Below, one piece after another: positions 20,824 to 26,768 of a stretch of DNA of 33,347 nt. The stretch spans positions 1 to 33,347 of the IMG/VR virus record IMGVR_UViG_3300021437_000009; one strand, given 5' to 3'. Origin of the DNA: a virus. Under the pieces are notes generated by a model. It was not told the DNA's origin. It saw only the letters and a list, made by a program, of their open reading frames with translations, and did no database searches. Both the position numbers and the translations under genes were made by a program. How positions within the stretch are numbered: the first letter of the stretch is position 1; each line of letters starts with the position of its first letter.

Positions 20824-20957
20824 ACTTCAGTTATCAGATACTATGCAAGTTAGATGAGATAGCAGAGCTACTTAAGATGCTTATCCTTGAAATAAAAAAT
20901 ACACAGGAGAAGCCTAAGGTTAAGACTAAAGCTGACAAGGAGACTCAGGCCAAGTAG
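20820..20957 (+). CDS. 45-residue helical protein
   Basis: An ORF from GTG 20820 in a GTGA overlap with the ERF stop, ending TAG at 20955-20957. Sequence: a helix (ILCKLDEIAELLKMLILEI) then a Lys/Thr-rich tail (KVKTKADKETQ). The four-base overlap and lack of intergenic space favour a real, coupled gene. Function unknown; a small partner of the ERF or initiator protein is possible. Confidence 0.45.
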   Translation: MNFSYQILCKLDEIAELLKMLILEIKNTQEKPKVKTKADKETQAK

Positions 20958-20981
20958 ATAGCTTGGCCTGTGGAGGTGGAT

Positions 20982-21818
20982 ATGAAGTGGTTTAAGCATT
21001 ACTCGGATAACTATAGAGGCAGATCAGTAGCGGCGTTCTACCGTGAATTTGGCCACAACGGCATTAGCTGGTACTATTTATTAACAGAGATATGCACAGA
21101 GAAGATGGTGCTGCGCCATGGCAGTGATGACATAGCGTCGATGTGTAGCTTTAGGTTCGACAAGGCGGTGTTAGCATCAAGCATGAGGACCGTTCCATCT
21201 AAGTTAGAGAGGTGGCTAAGCTTCGGTTCAACACTTGGCTTGTGGACTTTAACTTCAGATGAGTTCGAGTTCAACATAGAATATCCTATCTTATCGGAAT
21301 TATTAAATAGAGACGAGACCAGGCAGCGTCAGAGGCGCGTCAACTCTGTGTCAAGTGCGCGGCTAGAATTAGATAAAGAATTAGATAAAGAATTAGATAA
21401 AGAAAAAGAGTTAGAACTATATAATAAACCTCCAGCACCTGTGATTAAGCCACCACGAGTGCCAGCTACCACTAAACAAGACGCAGAGCATAACAAGCTA
21501 ATTAAGACGCAGTACATTAACTCCTATCGCTTACGCTACGGAGTTGATCCAGTTACTCAAAATGCTGCCTTTAATTCTCAGGTATCTAAGCTCAGACAGA
21601 AGCTTGGAGTGCAGGAGGCTATGCAGGTGGTAGAGTTTTACCTAACGCATAACGATTCTTTTTACTTAAAAAAAACACACTCATTCGGTTTGTGCTTGAG
21701 TGATGCAGACACACTTCGTACACAGATGCTCCGTGGTCAGCAGGTAACTACGGCAGATGTTAAAGCGTTTGAAAATAAATCTAACTACGAGTCTCAGTGG
21801 GAGAGGATGGGCAAGTGA
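20982..21818 (+). CDS. Replication initiator-type protein (DUF4373-like N-terminus)
   Basis: A 278-residue protein. ATG 20982 follows GGAGGT and is preferred to GTG 20970. The N-terminus (MKWFKHYSDNYRG, GISWYYLLTEICTEKM) is the DUF4373/Lin1244-type winged-helix start found in phage replisome organisers. A low-complexity linker (LDKELDKELDKEKELE, residues about 131-146) comes from 12-bp direct repeats. The C-terminal part (YRLRYGVDPVTQ, NSQVSKLRQKLG, VVEFYLTHND) is a helical domain typical of these proteins. It would bind the origin and load the host helicase, together with the next gene. No helicase or polymerase is encoded, so the host replisome is probably used. Confidence 0.7.
   Translation: MKWFKHYSDNYRGRSVAAFYREFGHNGISWYYLLTEICTEKMVLRHGSDDIASMCSFRFDKAVLASSMRTVPSKLERWLSFGSTLGLWTLTSDEFEFNIEYPILSELLNRDETRQRQRRVNSVSSARLELDKELDKELDKEKELELYNKPPAPVIKPPRVPATTKQDAEHNKLIKTQYINSYRLRYGVDPVTQNAAFNSQVSKLRQKLGVQEAMQVVEFYLTHNDSFYLKKTHSFGLCLSDADTLRTQMLRGQQVTTADVKAFENKSNYESQWERMGK
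21366..21401 (+). repeat. Three 12-bp tandem repeats inside the initiator gene
   Basis: GAATTAGATAAA occurs three times head to tail (21366-21377, 21378-21389, 21390-21401) and is followed by AT-rich GAAAAAGAGTTAG. It encodes the Glu-Leu-Asp-Lys linker. AT-rich direct repeats within an initiator gene recall lambda O and related origins, so this is a candidate origin of replication. Confidence 0.7.
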
Positions 21819-22348
21819 CACATAAGCAATTTTGGATGGCAGTGGCGGCGTACTACAAGCAGCAGCTTAACGACATCACGATCTCGATGTACGCAGCAGA
21901 TGTATCTCACATCAGCATCGACGAATTGATGGAGCTATTTTCTTCTTATCGTAAAGATCCTAAAAACAAGTTCATGCCAATGCCTTCAGCATTTTTAGCG
22001 ATGCTAGATCCGTCACTCTCGATTGAGTCTAGCGCTGAGTTAGTGGCTGGCAGAATACACGATGCGGTGGTTAAGTTCGGGTGGCCAAGTCCAGAGAAGG
22101 CAAGAGCCTATATTGGCGATGTAGGGTGGGACATCGTGAGGCGTAGAGGTGGATGGCAAGTGGTGTGTGAGAACCTTGGATCAGAGTGGGATGTGGGGAC
22201 ATTCCACGCACAGTCTCGTAACTCTGCGAAGGCTTCGCTAGAGTCTCACTCGCTTGGCTACTACGATGAGCCGATTGACTACGAGCAGTTAACTCACGAC
22301 ACGATGGATAGACTCGGTGTTGAGATTAAGGAGATAGAACATGATTGA
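21815..22348 (+). CDS. Possible helicase loader / replication partner
   Basis: A 177-residue protein. GTG 21815 in a GTGA overlap with the initiator is preferred; GTG 21797 would add six residues. The N-terminus (HKQFWMAVAAYYKQQLND, ISIDELMELFSSYRKDP) and FMPMPSAFLAMLDPS recall the layout of lambda P and similar loaders, where a helical N-terminal domain precedes a proline-containing segment. The C-terminal part (DVGWDIVRRRGGWQVVCENL) is helical. The call rests mainly on gene order after the initiator; no ATPase motif is present, so a DnaC-type loader is unlikely. Confidence 0.45.
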   Translation: MTHKQFWMAVAAYYKQQLNDITISMYAADVSHISIDELMELFSSYRKDPKNKFMPMPSAFLAMLDPSLSIESSAELVAGRIHDAVVKFGWPSPEKARAYIGDVGWDIVRRRGGWQVVCENLGSEWDVGTFHAQSRNSAKASLESHSLGYYDEPIDYEQLTHDTMDRLGVEIKEIEHD

Positions 22349-22418
22349 TTTTACACTCGACTTAGCGATCATGGCAGGGCTTCTGTTCATCATCATGTGG
22401 ATCTTTTTGGAGGCATAA
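22341..22418 (+). CDS. 25-residue membrane peptide
   Basis: ATG 22341 overlaps the upstream stop by eight bases and follows AAGGAG. The peptide is almost all one membrane helix (TLDLAIMAGLLFIIMWIFL) ending at TAA 22416-22418. The ribosome site (GGAGG) of the next gene lies in its last codons. It may be real or only a leader for coupling; function unknown. Confidence 0.4.
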   Translation: MIDFTLDLAIMAGLLFIIMWIFLEA

Positions 22419-22419
22419 C

Positions 22420-22713
22420 GTGGATCATGCGCTTAAAGTTTTAAGAGACAGAGAGTTTGCTGAATACTTGACCGAGATCAGAGTAGCGTGGGATCAGTCT
22501 CCAGGTGATGTGTCTGAGCGTGTTGAGTGGGAGTGCAGGTACTTTTTTAACAAGGGCACCGAGCTTGGCCACGAGTATGCGGTGAAGTACAAGCTATCAC
22601 AGGTGACTTACGACCTGAGTGGGCTTAAGGTGCTGGGCTTAACGCTTGAGCAGGTAACGAAGCTTAAGGGCTTCTATGAGATGCAGTGCGGTAAGAGTGC
22701 GCATGATATTTAG
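22420..22713 (+). CDS. Small protein of unknown function
   Basis: A 97-residue protein, GTG 22420 seven bases after GGAGG. The sequence is helical (ALKVLRDREFAEYLTEIR, GTELGHEYAVKYKLSQV, LTLEQVTKLKGFYEM) with two Cys far apart. No motif recognised. It is the last gene of the replication block before a non-coding interval. Confidence 0.5.
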   Translation: MDHALKVLRDREFAEYLTEIRVAWDQSPGDVSERVEWECRYFFNKGTELGHEYAVKYKLSQVTYDLSGLKVLGLTLEQVTKLKGFYEMQCGKSAHDI

Positions 22714-22721
22714 GCTCTAAA

Positions 22722-22773
22722 ATGCCTAAGGTTTAACGATCAGGTTAACCCTATGCGAAGTACCTAAAGGCAT
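22722..22773 (+). other. Nested hairpin in non-coding interval
   Basis: ATGCCT (22722-22727) pairs with AGGCAT (22768-22773), AGG (22729-22731) with CCT (22763-22765), and TTAAC (22733-22737) with GTTAA (22744-22748). GGTTAACC at 22743-22750 is itself palindromic. This is a structured element of about 50 bases with no U-run, in a 146-base interval (22714-22859). It could be a terminator of the replication transcript, a small RNA, or part of an origin. Confidence 0.5.
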
Positions 22774-22812
22774 ATTAAATAGACGGCACTAAATTAGAAG
22801 TTAGATAAGTAA

Positions 22813-22836
22813 GCGCATAGCGCATAGCGCATAGCG
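22813..22836 (+). repeat. Tandem heptamer repeats GCGCATA x3
   Basis: GCGCATA is repeated three times head to tail (22813-22833) and followed by GCG. An A before each unit gives overlapping AGCGCATA octamers. The reverse complement of the octamer lies just before the -10 box at 18896. The repeats lie 24 bases before the start at 22860. They may be binding sites for a regulator or an initiator. Confidence 0.65.
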
Positions 22837-22859
22837 TAACAATGTGATGAGGTGGATGT

Positions 22860-23045
22860 ATGGGAGATGTAATAAAGACAGCATGGTTTCATTATATTCT
22901 TAAATCTGAGATGCCTTTATATAAGAGAATTATTTGGATGATGCTTGGTAAACGACTTGAGAATACAGCGAATGGTTATCATGTAGTCGGTTATGATTTT
23001 AAAGGCGTGACGTTAATTACAGTATGCGAGGAGGTATCTACATGA
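22860..23045 (+). CDS. Small accessory protein of unknown function
   Basis: A 61-residue protein, ATG 22860 after GAGGTGGATGT. Sequence: TAWFHYILKSEMPLYKRIIW, MMLGKRLENTANGYHVVGYD, ending CEEVST. It is basic and aromatic with a helix then a short beta pattern. Its base usage (more AAA, TTT, ATA) differs from the late genes. It overlaps the next start as ATGA. No family recognised. Confidence 0.5.
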   Translation: MGDVIKTAWFHYILKSEMPLYKRIIWMMLGKRLENTANGYHVVGYDFKGVTLITVCEEVST

Positions 23046-23359
23046 GTAGCTTCAAAACACAGCAAGAGATATACAAACACCTAGCAGATGGTGGGAAGGT
23101 TAAGCATATAGATGGTGAGATCCTTGGCTTTAAGGATGGTGTTCTATGGCAATACGATACTGCTAATATTGGTACTAGTTATAAGACTTATGCGTACGGA
23201 GAATGGCTACCATACCACGAGCCACTGAAGATAGAGTTTGAGGCTGATCTTACTTATATTCCACTTAGAGAAGGTTATTTTATTGATGTGCCTATAGTTG
23301 ATAAAAAAGGTGCATTAGGCAAACGCTTCAAGTGCGTACTAACGGAGATTGTCGAATGA
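23042..23359 (+). CDS. Small accessory protein of unknown function
   Basis: A 105-residue protein. ATG 23042 is chosen because GAGGAGGT lies before it; an ATG at 23024 in the same frame is inside the upstream gene. Sequence: QQEIYKHLADGGKVKHIDG, EILGFKDGVLWQYDT, YGEWLPYHEPLKIEFEA, which is beta-rich with an acidic bias. I recall similar short phage proteins of unknown role (with a KHIDG/WLPYHEP-like pattern). Stop overlaps the next start (ATGA). Confidence 0.55.
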   Translation: MSSFKTQQEIYKHLADGGKVKHIDGEILGFKDGVLWQYDTANIGTSYKTYAYGEWLPYHEPLKIEFEADLTYIPLREGYFIDVPIVDKKGALGKRFKCVLTEIVE

Positions 23360-23655
23360 GTGAGCAGAAGCCGAGAGAGTTTTATTTAGTTTTTGCAGGA
23401 GAATACCCTGATACGTTTTTAACCATTGGGGACGCTCAAGAATACAGAGTATCTGTTATGGCTAACTGTGGTCCACCTGCTGCTTAATTGGCTCACGTCA
23501 TCGAATATTCAGCCCTCCAAGCCGAGCAAGCCAAGTCAAAGAAGTTGCTGGATGCTTTGGAGGAACTTGCGGATAAGTACCACAATTTAGATTACGGTGA
23601 TTTTTATTTAGAGGCAGCAAGACAAGCAATCAAAGAATACAGAGGTGAACTATGA
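23356..23655 (+). pseudogene. Small phage gene interrupted by an in-frame TAA
   Basis: From ATG 23356 the frame reads 43 residues (SEQKPREFYLVFAGEY onward) to TAA at 23485-23487, then continues in the same frame for 55 more codons (LAHVIEYSALQAEQAKSKK and LDYGDFYLEAARQAIKEY) to TGA at 23653-23655. PREF- at the start and HVIEYSA- in the middle occur together in one small phage protein type I recall, so the two parts look like one gene. A single C-to-T or G-to-T change (CAA or GAA to TAA) would explain it. TTG at 23488 could start the second half. Nonsense mutation, readthrough, or an assembly error are the options. Confidence 0.6.
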
Positions 23656-23846
23656 GTGACACAATTCGTATTGGCGAAAAATCTTGCCTAAAAAAGTGCG
23701 AGGATTGCGGAAAGTTCTTTCATTATCTTGAGGGTGGTCGTTGGTGTGAGGAATGCTTTGACATTGGCTTAGCCAAAGACATGAATGAGCATTTTGATAA
23801 TTTTCTTAAGGAAGAAATGAAAGAGTTAAAAGAAGGTGATCTATGA
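23652..23846 (+). CDS. Small zinc-ribbon-like protein
   Basis: A 64-residue protein in an ATGA overlap with the previous frame. It has two CxxC pairs, CEDC and CEEC, about 17 residues apart (KKCEDCGKFFHYLEGG, RWCEECFDIG), which can hold one zinc ion. The C-terminal half is acidic and helical (FLKEEMKELKEGDL). Probably a small DNA- or protein-binding adaptor; no specific role is visible. Confidence 0.6.
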   Translation: MSDTIRIGEKSCLKKCEDCGKFFHYLEGGRWCEECFDIGLAKDMNEHFDNFLKEEMKELKEGDL

Positions 23847-24223
23847 CCCTACCAGAATCAGTTTTGAAGGTGATTGATGCACAGGCTAGAGAGTTTGCTA
23901 CTGCTCCTCTTGGTTTTAGTGGTAGAGATTCATTCGATGAAAAGGAATATTCTGATTTTAAATCCGGCGCACTCTGGGCATACGAGCAAGGCCGAAAAGA
24001 TGCTTTGGCAGAAGTGTTGCCAGAATATAAAAAGGTCGAGGCATTTATAGCAGAAGTTAGCGATAAGGTGTTAGAGGCCGATTATATTGATTTGTCTTTT
24101 TATAATTGGTTTATAGAGCGATTTAACGAGACTGAGATCAAGCATGGCAAATCTAAGGATCAGGCTGTGGCGATAGCGTTAAGCGTGGCTAAGGAAGCTA
24201 AGAAGAAGGCTAAGAAGAAGTGA
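23843..24223 (+). CDS. Basic-tailed accessory protein
   Basis: A 126-residue protein in an ATGA overlap. The N-terminal half (LKVIDAQAREFATAPLG, ALWAYEQGRKDALAEVLPEY) is helical and acidic. The end is very basic (AKEAKKKAKKK) after a GKSKDQAVAIALS segment similar to the C-termini of small phage proteins with Lys-rich tails. The join of base composition near 24120 (AT-richer before, typical after) suggests two segments of different origin. Function unknown; the tail may bind nucleic acid. Confidence 0.5.
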   Translation: MTLPESVLKVIDAQAREFATAPLGFSGRDSFDEKEYSDFKSGALWAYEQGRKDALAEVLPEYKKVEAFIAEVSDKVLEADYIDLSFYNWFIERFNETEIKHGKSKDQAVAIALSVAKEAKKKAKKK

Positions 24224-24594
24224 CTCCAGAAGGCGCAGCTAAAAAGTCAATCTGCTCATACCTAGATACTCGCCGAGACGTTAAGTTCTGGGTACAAGAG
24301 TCGCAAGGTACATACGATGCTAAGGCTGGTCGCTTCAGGCGTAAGAATAGCAGATACCAGCGAAACGGCGCATCTGATATACTCATACAGTTCACGATCC
24401 AAGAGCTACCTATCCTCGTCTGCCTAGAGGTTAAGTCTAAGGTAGGTAGACAGTCAGACTCACAGATAGAGTTTCAAGACTACATCGAACAAGGACAAGG
24501 GTTATACTATATAGTTAGGACCATTGGTGATACACAGGCAGCACTCTCGCACGCTCGTAGTACAGTGTTGACAAGGCTTAAGTTGACCACATAG
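24220..24594 (+). CDS. VRR-NUC domain nuclease
   Basis: A 124-residue protein, GTG 24220 in a GTGA overlap. It fits the VRR-NUC/PD-(D/E)xK type: an N-terminal helix with TPEGAAKKSICSYL, a YQRNGASDILIQF segment holding the active-site Asp, and LVCLEVKSKVGRQSD holding Glu and Lys (E-x-K), then a Gln-rich helix. Such stand-alone phage proteins are thought to cut branched DNA. With ERF and Gp157 it may form a recombination and resolution set. Length is normal for the family. Confidence 0.8.
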   Translation: MTPEGAAKKSICSYLDTRRDVKFWVQESQGTYDAKAGRFRRKNSRYQRNGASDILIQFTIQELPILVCLEVKSKVGRQSDSQIEFQDYIEQGQGLYYIVRTIGDTQAALSHARSTVLTRLKLTT

Positions 24595-24599
24595 GCTCG

Positions 24600-24618
24600 T
24601 AGTGTAATTATTACACTA
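24600..24618. promoter_or_regulatory. Perfect 8+3+8 inverted repeat before the ParB-like/methyltransferase genes
   Basis: TAGTGTAA-TTA-TTACACTA lies between VRR-NUC and the next gene. TTGACC at 24583-24588 with a TAATTA at 24605-24610 is a possible promoter, and the repeat covers its -10 region. It is directly followed by AAGGAGG. It may be an operator, or an RNA stem that controls access to the ribosome site. No U-run follows. Confidence 0.55.
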
Positions 24619-24630
24619 AGGAGGTATCCT

Positions 24631-25152
24631 GTGGATACTAAGTCTAACCCAGTGGGCGAGATAGAACTACATCAAGGCGAGATTAAACTCGTATCTATTA
24701 AGAAGCTCAAGGCCAGAACAGGAAACCGTAACTCCCACAACACAGAACAGATAGACCAGCTAGTTAAGGTCTACAAGGCTCAAGGCTTCCGTAACCCTAT
24801 CATAGTATCTAACCAGTCAGGAGAGATAGTGTGTGGCACAGGTAGATACCTTGCTGCTAAGAAGGTGGGGCTTAAAGAAGTACCTGTGATCTACCAGGAC
24901 TATGCATCGCCAGAACTAGAGTATGCTCATCACATTGCGGACAATTCGTTAGCGAAGTGGAGCGATCTAGATCTATCTGGTATCAATGCAGATCTAGAGT
25001 TCTTAGGACCGGAATTAAATCTGGATCTCTTGAGTATTCGTAACTTCGAGCTAGAGCCAGCAGATAAGCCTACCAAGAGTGCCGAGCGCATACCTAAGCC
25101 ATGTCCTAATTGTGGCTATGTTAAGGATGAAGCAGGAGCTGTGCATGATTAA
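24631..25152 (+). CDS. ParB-like nuclease/partner-domain protein
   Basis: A 173-residue protein, GTG 24631 after AAGGAGG. It has the ParB/sulfiredoxin-type N-terminal domain: NRNSHNTEQIDQLVKVYKAQ, the GFRNPIIVSNQSG strand, and CGTGRYLAAKKVGLKEVP, the GxGR signature loop, at about 68-85. Then comes a helical region (HHIADNSLAKWSDLDL) and a short zinc-type CPNC near the C-terminus. Phage proteins of this kind often precede DNA methyltransferases, as here (8-base overlap). It is not part of a ParAB partition system: no ParA is present. Confidence 0.8.
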   Translation: MDTKSNPVGEIELHQGEIKLVSIKKLKARTGNRNSHNTEQIDQLVKVYKAQGFRNPIIVSNQSGEIVCGTGRYLAAKKVGLKEVPVIYQDYASPELEYAHHIADNSLAKWSDLDLSGINADLEFLGPELNLDLLSIRNFELEPADKPTKSAERIPKPCPNCGYVKDEAGAVHD

Positions 25153-26413
25153 GCTAATGCTTGGAGATAACATACAGACGCTAAAAACTCTGCACGCTAA
25201 CTCAGTAGATTCAGTGGTTACCGATCCTCCTTATGGCTTATCCTTTATGGGCAAGCACTGGGATTACTCAGTGCCAAGTGTTGAGCTATGGCGTGAAGTA
25301 TTGAGAGTGCTTAAGCCAGGTGGCCACCTACTAAGTTTCGGTGGCACTAGGACTTATCACCGCATGGTGGTTAACATAGAAGACGCAGGGTTTGAGATAC
25401 GAGACCAACTACAGTGGATATACGGATCCGGCTTTCCTAAGTCGCTTAATATCAGTAAGGCGATTGATAAGGATAAGGGCGCAGAGCGTGCGGTTATTGG
25501 CTTTAATAAAAATCATCGTTCACTTAAAGAAACTAATTGCATGGTAGGTGAGCCTCATTCTGGAAATGGATCATTAACAGCACCAGCAACGGACCTTGCA
25601 AAACAATGGGATGGATGGGGTACTGCTCTCAAGCCAGCCAATGAGCCTATCGTATTAGCTCGCAAGCCTTTGATCGGTACTGTGGCTGATAACATCGAGG
25701 CGTGGGGAGTCGGTGGACTTAACATTGATGGGAGTAGGATACCAGTATCAGATGATGATCCTAATCATGCTCGCCCAAGTGTAGGATTGAATAGCGCAAA
25801 AAAACCTATTGTTACTAATTTTGGAAGTGGTGGAAGGCCAGTTGAAAACTTAAACAGCCTAGGACGATGGCCAGCTAACGTCCTATTCGATGAGGATGCG
25901 GCTGCGATGCTTGATGAGCAGAGTGGTGTATCTAAGTCTAAAAAAAATAAAGTAAGTGATAATAGAGATAATAAAAATAAATCTATGTTTATAGATGGCG
26001 TACACAACGAGAAAAACACTCATAGTGATGAGGGCGGCGCATCTCGCTTCTTCTATGTAGCTAAGGCCAGCAAGTCAGAGCGAAACGCTGGGCTTGAGGG
26101 GATGCCTGCTAAGCTGAATGATTTTCAAAGGTCATCATCAGGACTATCCACAACTACAATTGATGGTATTAGACAAAAAGGTAATTGCGGTCAGCCTAAT
26201 CAAAATCACCATCCAACAGTCAAGCCTATCAAACTAATGCAATACTTAATTAAACTCATCACACCACCACAAGGCGTAGTGCTAGATCCATTTATGGGAT
26301 CAGGCTCTACTGGTGTCGCAGCTAAGCAGCTAGGCTTTAACTTCGTAGGATGTGAGTTAAGTGAAGAGTATTACGAGATAGCTACTAAGAGAATAGAGGC
26401 AGCTAATGGCTAA
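25145..26413 (+). CDS. DNA methyltransferase, amino group type (beta class)
   Basis: A 422-residue protein. ATG 25145 follows CAGGAG; a longer frame would run far into the upstream gene. Motif IV DPPYG is at residues 27-31, a catalytic region for N4-cytosine or N6-adenine methylation, while the SAM-binding DPFMGSGSTG comes near 381-390, the beta-class order. GFEIRDQLQWIYGSGFPKS and HPTVKPIKLMQYL are other conserved blocks. The segment between (about 120-350) should hold target recognition and contains AT-rich patches unlike the rest. No restriction enzyme is seen, so it is likely an orphan enzyme protecting phage DNA or acting in regulation. Confidence 0.9.
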   Translation: MIKLMLGDNIQTLKTLHANSVDSVVTDPPYGLSFMGKHWDYSVPSVELWREVLRVLKPGGHLLSFGGTRTYHRMVVNIEDAGFEIRDQLQWIYGSGFPKSLNISKAIDKDKGAERAVIGFNKNHRSLKETNCMVGEPHSGNGSLTAPATDLAKQWDGWGTALKPANEPIVLARKPLIGTVADNIEAWGVGGLNIDGSRIPVSDDDPNHARPSVGLNSAKKPIVTNFGSGGRPVENLNSLGRWPANVLFDEDAAAMLDEQSGVSKSKKNKVSDNRDNKNKSMFIDGVHNEKNTHSDEGGASRFFYVAKASKSERNAGLEGMPAKLNDFQRSSSGLSTTTIDGIRQKGNCGQPNQNHHPTVKPIKLMQYLIKLITPPQGVVLDPFMGSGSTGVAAKQLGFNFVGCELSEEYYEIATKRIEAANG

Positions 26414-26765
26414 GCGTGGACCTAAAGGCAAGCCTATAGACGTTACTGAGTTTGAGAAGCTATGCGGTTTACAGTGTACACTTATAGAGATCGCAGGATG
26501 GTTTTCTGTGTCTGAAGATACCATAGAGTCATGGTGTAAAAAGACCTATAGCCTCAAATTCTCGGAGGTTTTTAGACTAAAAAGACAACATGGAGTTGTT
26601 AGCCTTAGAAGAAGACAGATGCAGGCAGCTCTATCTGGTAGTATTCCTATGCTGATATTTTTAGGTAAGCAGTACCTTGGCCAAGCAGATAAGGTAGAGA
26701 GTAAGGACAGCACCACAGCAGCTATCACATTAAACTATAACGACAAGGATCTTGTTAAAGGGTAG
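26406..26765 (+). CDS. Terminase small subunit
   Basis: A 119-residue protein, ATG 26406 overlapping the methyltransferase stop by eight bases. It starts KRGPKGKPIDVTEFEKL, followed by a helix-turn-helix region (IAGWFSVSEDTIESWCKKTY) and a helical part (VSLRRRQMQAALSGSIPMLIFLGKQYLG) that matches TerS oligomerisation segments. It recognises the packaging site and hands DNA to TerL three bases downstream. Length is normal for the smaller TerS group. Confidence 0.85.
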   Translation: MAKRGPKGKPIDVTEFEKLCGLQCTLIEIAGWFSVSEDTIESWCKKTYSLKFSEVFRLKRQHGVVSLRRRQMQAALSGSIPMLIFLGKQYLGQADKVESKDSTTAAITLNYNDKDLVKG

Positions 26766-26768
26766 AAC

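Noticed and set aside
21661-21690. A run of A and T in the initiator gene (TTTTTACTTAAAAAAAACAC) as another frameshift site
   Set aside because: The zero frame stays open for another 130 bases and codes a normal C-terminus; I found no reason for a second product.
22813-22836. Tandem heptamers as a CRISPR array
   Set aside because: Units are only 7 bases and directly adjacent, with no spacers and no cas genes.
24631-25152. ParB-like protein as part of a plasmid-type partition system
   Set aside because: No ParA gene or parS-like array is seen, and the gene is joined to a methyltransferase, a known phage pairing.
25798-25812. A-run in the methyltransferase gene as a slip site
   Set aside because: The main frame continues to the conserved SAM-binding motif, so a shift would destroy a working enzyme.
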